From: Verrucomicrobiota bacterium
Lineage (GTDB): Bacteria > Chlamydiota > Chlamydiia > Chlamydiales > FEN-1388
DNA: 11,122 bases
Direction: 5' to 3'
NCBI GenBank assembly: GCA_018239705.1
Contig: JAFEGS010000012.1
Coordinates: 1-11,122 of the forward strand
A program made the translations under genes and the position numbers. This document shows positions 1 to 4,833 of the stretch, one piece after another. Below the pieces are notes generated by a model. That model saw only the letters and a program-made list of their open reading frames with translations, was not told the DNA's origin and did not search any database. The stretch's first letter is position 1. Each line of letters begins with the position of its first letter.

Positions 1-121
1 AACGACAAACGACACAAACGACGAAAAGGACGAAAACGACTACAACGACATAAAACGACCAAAACGACTTGGGCTTTGTCCTTTTTGTCGTTTTCGTCGT
101 TTGTGTCGTTTGTCGTTTTGG
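1..121. repeat. Long imperfect palindrome built of CGAC repeats
   Basis: Bases 1-68 are a run of degenerate units ending in CGAC. The unit ends fall at 6, 13, 22, 31 (GGAC variant), 40, 49, 59 and 68, so the period is about 9 nt. Bases 78-117 are the reverse complement of bases 1-40 with 3 mismatches, and bases 1-27 pair perfectly with 91-117, leaving a loop of about 37 nt. A second pairing is possible between CCAAAACGAC (59-68) and 112-121, and GGGCTTT (71-77) can pair with AAAGCCC (140-146). The structure begins at the window edge and may extend further left. It could serve as a terminator or mRNA-stabilising hairpin for the gene upstream of frr, or as a repeat element. The sequence alone does not decide. 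Confidence 0.8.
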
Positions 122-130
122 TTGTTGTAC

Positions 131-159
131 ATGACAAAAAAAGCCCTTCTCTGTAGAAT
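131..159 (+). promoter_or_regulatory. Predicted sigma70-like promoter for frr
   Basis: A -35 box ATGACA (131-136) and a -10 box TAGAAT (154-159) are separated by exactly 17 bp, and each matches the consensus at 5 of 6 positions. Transcription would start near 166, about 30 nt before the frr start codon. This suggests frr can be transcribed on its own, downstream of the CGAC palindrome. It is a consensus match only. Confidence 0.5.
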
Positions 160-197
160 TACCCTTTGAAACATATGTATGAACCATAAGGATAGTT

Positions 198-746
198 ATG
201 AGTCACGAAATTATAGAAGAAACAAAATCCCGCATGCATGCAAACCTCGAACATCTCAAAGAAGAGTATCGAGGCATACGGGCAGGTAGAGCATCTCCTG
301 CGATTCTTGAGACGGTTGTGGTAGAGGCATACGGCTCTCAGATGAAGCTCAAAGAGCTTGCAACTATTACCTCTCCAGAGCCAAAGCAGCTTGTCATCAC
401 CCCCTTCGATACAGCAAATGTGGGCCTTATCTTCAAGGGAATAGAAAAGGCAAATCTTGGCGTCAGGGCCTCTGTGGAGGGAAAGACTGTACGAGTTGTC
501 TTCCCAGATCTTACTCAAGAGCGTCGCAAAGATCTTGTCACTCAATGCCATAAGAAGCGAGAAGAGTGTAAAATATCCATCCGCAATGTGCGTAGAGACC
601 AAAACGAGCATCTGAAAAAACAGAAAGATATTCCGGAAGATGATCAAAAACGCCTTGAGAAGCAGATACAAGACCTCACAGATAAGGCTTGCAAGGATGC
701 CGATGATCTTTGTGCAGCGAAGGAAAAAGAAATAACCACGATATAG
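198..746 (+). CDS. frr: Ribosome recycling factor
   Basis: Ribosome recycling factor works in the cytoplasm with EF-G to split the post-termination ribosome complex so that subunits can be reused. The 182-residue product has the usual family length of about 185. Family landmarks are visible: an IRAGRASPAIL segment near residues 27-37, a SPEPKQLVITPFD segment near 59-71, LTQERRKDL near 104-112, and the conserved IRNVRRD run near 127-133, which contains the arginine that contacts rRNA. The start is well supported by AAGGA at 188-192, five bases before the ATG. In many bacteria pyrH sits directly upstream of frr, but what lies upstream here is outside the window. The gene looks complete, and identification is secure. 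Confidence 0.97.
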   Translation: MSHEIIEETKSRMHANLEHLKEEYRGIRAGRASPAILETVVVEAYGSQMKLKELATITSPEPKQLVITPFDTANVGLIFKGIEKANLGVRASVEGKTVRVVFPDLTQERRKDLVTQCHKKREECKISIRNVRRDQNEHLKKQKDIPEDDQKRLEKQIQDLTDKACKDADDLCAAKEKEITTI

Positions 747-751
747 TGGTT
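734..751 (+). terminator. Weak hairpin over the frr stop codon
   Basis: AACCAC (734-739) and GTGGTT (746-751) form a perfect 6-bp inverted repeat around a 6-base loop, overlapping the frr stop codon at 744-746. No T-tract follows, so this is not a convincing intrinsic terminator. It may only mark the 3' end of the frr message. Confidence 0.25.
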
Positions 752-797
752 CTCAGCTCTACGTGCGCCTATAATGTAGAAAATCTCTCTTTTTGTG

Positions 798-826
798 TTG
801 CCAAAATTGAGGCTCTCCTCTAGAAT
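798..826 (+). promoter_or_regulatory. Predicted strong promoter for the tRNA pair
   Basis: TTGCCA (798-803) and TAGAAT (821-826) are separated by 17 bp, each 5 of 6 to the sigma70 consensus. The predicted start site, near 833, lies about 20 bases before the mature 5' end of tRNA-Glu, a normal tRNA leader. No clear terminator separates the tRNAs from the histidine kinase, so this promoter may also feed the kinase and glycosyltransferase genes. Confidence 0.6.
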
Positions 827-852
827 TGGTGGCACTGTTTTAATTAAAGGCT

Positions 853-927
853 GGCCCCATCGTCTAGTCAGGTCTAGGACACCGGATTTTCATTCCGATA
901 ACAGGGGTTCGAATCCCCTTGGGGTCA
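853..927 (+). tRNA. tRNA-Glu (anticodon TTC)
   Basis: The cloverleaf is complete. The acceptor GGCCCCA (853-859) pairs with TGGGGTC (920-926) with one G-U pair, and the discriminator is A927. The T arm is AGGGG-TTCGAAT-CCCCT. The anticodon loop TTTTCAT (887-893) places TTC at 889-891, reading GAA and GAG. The D loop contains the conserved GG at 871-872. CCA is not encoded, so it must be added after transcription. The outermost anticodon-stem pair is C882 opposite A898, a mismatch; the other four pairs are canonical. The gene lies 10 bases before tRNA-Lys and is surely co-transcribed with it. Confidence 0.96.
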
Positions 928-937
928 TTTTTTATCA

Positions 938-1010
938 GAGTCTTTAGCTCAGCGGTTAGAGCACCTCACTTTTAATGAGGGGGTCGATGGTTCGAATCCA
1001 TCAAGACTCA
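938..1010 (+). tRNA. tRNA-Lys (anticodon TTT)
   Basis: The acceptor GAGTCTT (938-944) pairs perfectly with AAGACTC (1003-1009), and the discriminator is A1010. The D arm is GCTC/GAGC, the anticodon stem CCTCA/TGAGG, and the loop CTTTTAA places TTT at 971-973, reading AAA and AAG. The T arm is GATGG-TTCGAAT-CCATC. It is 73 nt long and CCA is not encoded. It is the second member of a tRNA-Glu/tRNA-Lys pair transcribed from the promoter near 798-826. Confidence 0.97.
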
Positions 1011-1050
1011 AAAACTTTTAAAATCCATAATTCTCGCCGAGTACTCACTC

Positions 1051-2490
1051 ATGAGGCGGTTTTCAGTTACTAGTTTTCGCAAAAAATTTGTTCTCACCTA
1101 CCTGCTTCTGCTCTCTCTCTTTTTGTTGCTCCTCTTCCCTTTCGTCTCACAGTCTGTACAAAAAATTGTCTTCTCTTCCATGAGCGATAGGGCCGACGAG
1201 CTGATAGAAAAGCTGCTGCAGACAAAAAATGAATCAGAGCTCATACAAACCCTCAAGGACCATCGTCACTTTATTTTTTATCGAATTGGTATCCTCGATG
1301 ATAAGCAGAGGATGCTCTACGATTCGCACACAAAGAGCCTGCTGCGCCTCAATTTTTTCCCTCTCCAGTTCTCTTCTCATCAGGAGGTCAAGGAGGCTGT
1401 TAAAAATGGTTTGGGGTATTCTGAAGAGTACTCCCATATCTTGGGTCAAAAACTCATCTACCTTGCAAAGACCTTCGATTTTCACGGAAAGCAGTATGTC
1501 TTACGCCTTGCCTTTCCCCACGAGTATATCCATAAGCTCAGAAAGAACTGTGAAATCGGGTTTGTACTCTTTTCCTCTCTTATGCTGATCCTGTTTAGTG
1601 CGATGACGGCGCTCATTTTGCATCACCTCTCACAGCCTATTACGCACATCATCCAGGCTATTAAACCGTACCAAGAGGGTAAACTGGTCTTCATTCCCGA
1701 AATCAAGGTAAAAACAAAGGCGCAGGATGAGTTTGCTCAGCTTGCAAGTACGCTCAATTCGCTTTCACGGCGTATCAAAAACCAGATTGAAAGCCTCAAA
1801 GAGTTTGTTGCCAATGCCTCACATGAACTCAAAACACCCCTTACGATTATTCGAGGCTTTGCTGAGACTCTCAAAGAAAACCCCGATCTGCAAAAAGAGA
1901 CGGTTGCAGAAATCGTCGACAAAATCGTAAAAAATTGTAATCGGATGACCACCACGGTGCACAATTTACTCACGCTTGCCGATATTGAGAATCTGCCCTG
2001 TTCCAGAGTATTGCCTTGCAATCTCACTACCCTTGCTGCAGTATGCAGAAATAACCTCCAGAGCCTCTACCCAGAGGTCAAGTTGGTCATAGACTATGTT
2101 GAAGAGTACGACTTTGAGATCGCTGCAGATAGCGAGCTTTTAGAGGTTGCCATTATGAACCTTATCGACAATGCTGCTAAATATAGTCTCAAGCAGCCAA
2201 CCATCTGGCTTCACTTTGAAAGGGTGCCGGGCTTCATAAAGGTGGTTATTAAAGATAATGGCATTGGCATTCCGGAAAAGGACCTCGGGCTTATTTTTCA
2301 GCGGTTTTACACCGTGAACAAAATTGAGTCTAAAAAGAAGGGAGGCTCCGGACTTGGGCTCTCCATTGTAAAAACTATTGTTGAAAAGCATTTTGGAACA
2401 ATTTCTGTGGAGTCGGTAGTTGGCGAAGGAAGTACCTTTACCATGCTCATTGCTGATGATATAGATACACGAATTAAAGCAACTACATGA
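1051..2490 (+). CDS. Membrane sensor histidine kinase
   Basis: This is the sensor half of a two-component system. It autophosphorylates a histidine in response to an envelope or extracellular signal and passes the phosphate to a response regulator. The 479-residue product has TM1 at about 11-33, a periplasmic sensor region of about 130 residues that matches no domain I recognise, TM2 at about 168-190, a HAMP-like linker (about 191-245), and a HisKA dimerisation helix with the H-box SHELKTPLT, whose phospho-acceptor is His258. The HATPase domain follows: N-box NLIDNAAKYS (370-379), G1 DNGIGIP (402-408), F-box around 416-420 and G2 GGSGLGLSIVK (431-441). The key residues are all present. The layout is PhoR/BaeS-like. 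No response regulator is adjacent in this window, and the partner is unknown. The ATG at 1051 has no clear Shine-Dalgarno sequence. The stop overlaps the next gene's start (ATGA). Confidence 0.92.
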   Translation: MRRFSVTSFRKKFVLTYLLLLSLFLLLLFPFVSQSVQKIVFSSMSDRADELIEKLLQTKNESELIQTLKDHRHFIFYRIGILDDKQRMLYDSHTKSLLRLNFFPLQFSSHQEVKEAVKNGLGYSEEYSHILGQKLIYLAKTFDFHGKQYVLRLAFPHEYIHKLRKNCEIGFVLFSSLMLILFSAMTALILHHLSQPITHIIQAIKPYQEGKLVFIPEIKVKTKAQDEFAQLASTLNSLSRRIKNQIESLKEFVANASHELKTPLTIIRGFAETLKENPDLQKETVAEIVDKIVKNCNRMTTTVHNLLTLADIENLPCSRVLPCNLTTLAAVCRNNLQSLYPEVKLVIDYVEEYDFEIAADSELLEVAIMNLIDNAAKYSLKQPTIWLHFERVPGFIKVVIKDNGIGIPEKDLGLIFQRFYTVNKIESKKKGGSGLGLSIVKTIVEKHFGTISVESVVGEGSTFTMLIADDIDTRIKATT

Positions 2491-3248
2491 TCACAGTCAC
2501 TATCTTAACAAAAAATGCTGAAAAATACTTGCAGCAGGTACTAGAAGCGCTTCGCGATTTTACTGAAGTGGCTATCCTCGACACAGGGTCGCAAGACCGC
2601 ACCATAGAGATTGCAAAACAGTTTGACAATGTGGTGGTGTACCAACATGACTTTATCGGTTTTGGCCCATCCCACAACCTTCTTTCAAGCATGGCAAAAA
2701 ATGACTGGATCTTGTCGATCGATGGCGATGAAATTGTCACAGAAGAGCTAAAAAATGAGATAGTATCTCTTAAACTCGACAAAAATAGCGTCTATTCATT
2801 CTGCAGACACAATTTCTACAAGGGCAAGTGGATTAAGGGCTGTGGCTGGTACCCTGATAGGCAGATACGCCTCTATAATCGCACTGTGACTCGCTTTTCA
2901 GATGCGCAGGTTCACGAGGCAGTGATCGCTCACGGTCTAAAGCAGGTGAAACTTAAAAGCGCTCTGAATCACTACCCCTATGCATGCATACACGACTTTT
3001 TGGCCAAGATGCAGAGCTACTCTACGCTCTTTGCAAAACAGAATCGGGGCAAGCGTACATCGTCTCTTGGTAAAGCTATTGGTCATGGTCTTTTTGCATT
3101 TTTCAGAAGCTATATCTTGAAACGAGGCTTTTTACTCGGTCAAGAGGGCTTTGTGATCTCGGCCTATAATGGGCATACTGCCTTTTATAAGTATCTTAAA
3201 CTTCAAGAAGCGAACGAAGCACACGTCGATGACCAGACGAAAAGGTAA
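2487..3248 (+). CDS. Family 2 glycosyltransferase, WaaE/KdtX-like (LPS core type)
   Basis: This is probably a cytoplasmic enzyme that transfers a sugar from a nucleotide-sugar donor to a lipopolysaccharide core or similar surface glycan; donor and acceptor cannot be read from sequence. The 253-residue protein has the GT-A fold start of GT2 enzymes: TVTILTKNAEKYL at 3-15, LDTGSQDRT at 31-39, and the metal-binding DGDE around residues 79-82. The segment GCGWYPDRQIRLYNR (118-132) followed by VHEAV (142-146) is characteristic of the WaaE/KdtX group of core beta-glucosyltransferases. The size fits that family. The start codon overlaps the kinase stop by 4 bp, so the two are likely translationally coupled. 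The 3' end overlaps mutY on the opposite strand by 53 bp. The C-terminal 20 residues are polar and probably not catalytic. Confidence 0.88.
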   Translation: MITVTILTKNAEKYLQQVLEALRDFTEVAILDTGSQDRTIEIAKQFDNVVVYQHDFIGFGPSHNLLSSMAKNDWILSIDGDEIVTEELKNEIVSLKLDKNSVYSFCRHNFYKGKWIKGCGWYPDRQIRLYNRTVTRFSDAQVHEAVIAHGLKQVKLKSALNHYPYACIHDFLAKMQSYSTLFAKQNRGKRTSSLGKAIGHGLFAFFRSYILKRGFLLGQEGFVISAYNGHTAFYKYLKLQEANEAHVDDQTKR

Positions 3249-4239
3249 GCTGATCTACCTTGTCTAGTGGATACCAGCTGCAGCCAGGGACTGGCTTGTT
3301 GGTGGCCACTTCAAAAAGTTTTGGGTAGAGCGTAACGCGAAAGCGGGTGAAAGAATGGAATTGCTCTTCTAGATACTGCTGGAAGGAGGCGGTGAGTGTA
3401 AGGTCTTGGGCGATGCGTTTTTCCACAACATCCGGAAGTAGGCCGCTTGGCACAGTTTCGAAGTAGGGAAATTCAAAAAGGCCTGCACAGGGCTGCCCCT
3501 TTTTTCCTTGGCGTACAAGTACTGACGTCCCGCACATAATCACAGCTACTTCTCGAAACAGCGCTTCATACTGTGTGCGACGCGCCTTAAATGGTATCTC
3601 CTGCTCTGAGCCATTTTTAAAGCTCTTGCAGCTTGCTTGCAAAGGACAGTGTGCGCAGTTCGGTTTTTGCTTACATATGCATGCCCCGAGTTCAATGAGG
3701 GCCTCAGAGATAACCCAAGGCTCTTTATCGGGTAGGATCTTTTCTGCAATTTCGCGTACATTTTTCTGTGTGGCTATTTTTCCGATGTCATCTCGTATTT
3801 CAAAAAGACGAGTCAGAACGCGGAGTACATTGGCATCGACAGCGGCAGCTTTTTGATGGAAGGCAAAGGCGGCAATGGCGCTTGCAGTGTACGGACCGAG
3901 GCCTTTGATCGATAAAAGCTCTTCACGACTGGAGGGTAGCTTCCCCTGAAAGCGGCTACAGAGATCTTTACTTGCAGCATGTAGCGATTTAGCGCGAGAA
4001 TAGTAGCCAAGGCCTTCCCAAACTTTAAACACCTCTTCAAGGGTGGCTTGAGCTAAATGTTCGAGGCTAGGGAAGCGCTCCATCCATCGCTCATAGTAAG
4101 CAATGACCCTGGAGGCTTGCGTCTGCTGGAGCATAACCTCAGAAATCCACACCTGGTATGGAGAGGGACTATCTCGCCACGGGAAGGAGCGTCTATTTTG
4201 TACAAACCAATGGCGTAGCGTTTCCGGGATGTCTCTCAT
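3196..4239 (-). CDS. mutY: A/G-specific adenine DNA glycosylase
   Basis: MutY removes adenine misinserted opposite 8-oxoguanine, the last barrier of the GO repair system. From the ATG at 4239 the protein is 347 residues. A TTG at 4251 would add four residues, but the ATG aligns better with known MutY starts; neither has a clear ribosome binding site. Counting from the TTG, the catalytic Glu38 sits in SEVMLQQTQ, the helix-hairpin-helix in SIKGLGPYTASA (114-125), and the catalytic Asp139 in AVDANVLRVL. The iron-sulfur cysteines follow (C191, C193, C199, C202, C208) with abnormal spacing. A C-terminal NUDIX-like domain (about 222-345) contains GLFEFPYFE (257-265) and a loop reading HSFTRFRV (299-306) in place of the usual FSH recognition motif. 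The gene runs convergent to the glycosyltransferase with overlapping 3' ends. Confidence 0.95.
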   Translation of the reverse strand: MRDIPETLRHWFVQNRRSFPWRDSPSPYQVWISEVMLQQTQASRVIAYYERWMERFPSLEHLAQATLEEVFKVWEGLGYYSRAKSLHAASKDLCSRFQGKLPSSREELLSIKGLGPYTASAIAAFAFHQKAAAVDANVLRVLTRLFEIRDDIGKIATQKNVREIAEKILPDKEPWVISEALIELGACICKQKPNCAHCPLQASCKSFKNGSEQEIPFKARRTQYEALFREVAVIMCGTSVLVRQGKKGQPCAGLFEFPYFETVPSGLLPDVVEKRIAQDLTLTASFQQYLEEQFHSFTRFRVTLYPKLFEVATNKPVPGCSWYPLDKVDQLTFSSGHRRVLRSLLEV

Positions 4240-4247
4240 CTGTTTTC

Positions 4248-4299
4248 GCAAGTTTTATTAACCCGGTGTCTATTGTACGCCGAGTTACAATAAACTTGC
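4248..4299 (-). promoter_or_regulatory. Long imperfect hairpin in the mutY leader
   Basis: On the plus strand GCAAGTTTTATT (4248-4259) and AATAAACTTGC (4289-4299) are inverted repeats with one extra base. Just inside them AACCCGG (4260-4266) faces CCGAGTT (4280-4286). Around a 13-base loop this gives about 18 base pairs interrupted by a 1-nt and a 2-nt bulge. The single inner mismatch is C-A in plus-strand RNA but a U-G wobble in minus-strand RNA, which favours a role in the minus transcript. The hairpin ends 8 nt before the mutY ATG and has no U-tract, so it is not an ordinary terminator. It could also be a DNA operator. Confidence 0.5.
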
Positions 4300-4301
4300 A
4301 A
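4272..4301 (-). promoter_or_regulatory. Possible mutY promoter within the inverted repeat
   Basis: Read on the minus strand, TTGCAA (plus 4296-4301, 4 of 6 to consensus) and TACAAT (plus 4272-4277, 5 of 6) are separated by 18 bp. Transcription would begin near 4265, about 26 bases before the mutY ATG. The -10 box lies in the loop of the inverted repeat and the -35 overlaps one arm, an arrangement that suits operator control. It is a moderate consensus match only. Confidence 0.35.
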
Positions 4302-4318
4302 AAACAAAGCATATACTT

Positions 4319-4711
4319 CTACTCTTTAGGTTCGTTGGGCACTAAAGAGCGAAGGATAGCGCCTGCAGCGGTACCTACGCACAACCCAAACCCAACAATA
4401 AGAAGCGCAATTCCTGCAGCGATGAGCACAAAGCTGCGGAAGATGCCCTCTTGGTCAATAAATTCTTTAAAGAGTGTGGCGCGAGCTCGAATTTGAGGTG
4501 CAAAATAGCTTCCAAAGATAAGTCCTACTACGAATCCACCGGCATTTGGGTAGAACCACGTAAAAATAAGGCCACAAAAAATGATGAAATAGGAGATACT
4601 CTCCCATGTGTGTTCTTTTAGAAAGGTAACAAAGCTACCAGCAGGGGGCTGAGTGTTCTTTTCCTTTTGACCGGGTTTCTGTTCTGGTCCTTGAGGCGAT
4701 GGGTTGGACAT
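4319..4711 (-). CDS. Small membrane protein of unknown function
   Basis: I do not recognise this 130-residue protein. It opens with a Pro/Gln/Lys-rich hydrophilic stretch (1-25), then has hydrophobic segments at about 38-54 and 58-71 and a longer one at about 93-119 rich in Gly, Ala and Ile. Between them lies a charged linker (APQIRARATLFKEF, 71-84), and the tail is short and polar. It is probably an inner-membrane protein with two or three helices. The start is chosen at the ATG at 4711 because AAGGAG (plus 4718-4723) lies six bases upstream. An upstream in-frame ATG at 4765 would add 18 residues but has no such site. It reads toward mutY with a 67-79 bp gap and is divergent from the secretion operon, so a functional link to either is unproven. 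Confidence 0.75.
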   Translation of the reverse strand: MSNPSPQGPEQKPGQKEKNTQPPAGSFVTFLKEHTWESISYFIIFCGLIFTWFYPNAGGFVVGLIFGSYFAPQIRARATLFKEFIDQEGIFRSFVLIAAGIALLIVGFGLCVGTAAGAILRSLVPNEPKE

Positions 4712-4730
4712 GGCAAACTCCTTTTTTGAA

Positions 4731-4781
4731 TGTACATGGTCACCTCGTGTCTTGTGCGCGAACATGTACTAATCAATTGAT
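4731..4781. promoter_or_regulatory. Palindromic elements in the divergent intergenic region
   Basis: The 122-bp gap (4712-4833) between the small membrane protein and the secretion operon should hold both promoters. GTACATG (4732-4738) and CATGTAC (4763-4769) form a 7-bp inverted repeat 24 bp apart, and ATCAATTGAT (4772-4781) is a perfect 10-bp palindrome. A weak plus-strand promoter, TTGATG (4777-4782) with CACAAT (4800-4805) at 17 bp, overlaps the second palindrome. These could be operator sites, but short palindromes arise by chance in AT-rich DNA. Confidence 0.3.
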
Positions 4782-4833
4782 GTTTTTTCTTGTTTCATAC
4801 ACAATTCCTAATTTGTTAACAAAGTGAAATAGT

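Noticed and set aside
1..121. CRISPR-like array
   Set aside because: The units are about 9 nt, degenerate, without spacers, and are inverted in the second half. This does not fit a CRISPR array.
1..156. Plus-strand reading frame open from the window edge through the CGAC repeat, possibly the tail of an upstream gene
   Set aside because: Two frames are open here only because the repeat rarely forms stop codons. The translations are low-complexity Lys/Arg/Asp then Phe/Val/Ser strings with no family resemblance, so no gene is called.
159..671. 170-residue minus-strand frame opposite frr
   Set aside because: It lies wholly antisense to a secure frr gene, its product has no recognisable domain, and it has no plausible ribosome binding site.
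928..933. T-run after tRNA-Glu as an intrinsic terminator
   Set aside because: No hairpin other than the tRNA itself precedes it, and tRNA-Lys begins four bases later. It reads better as a processing spacer.
4709..4765. Longer 148-residue form of the small membrane protein
   Set aside because: The AAGGAG site fits the internal ATG at 4711 exactly. The extra 18 residues from 4765 are His/Lys-rich and lack a ribosome binding site.
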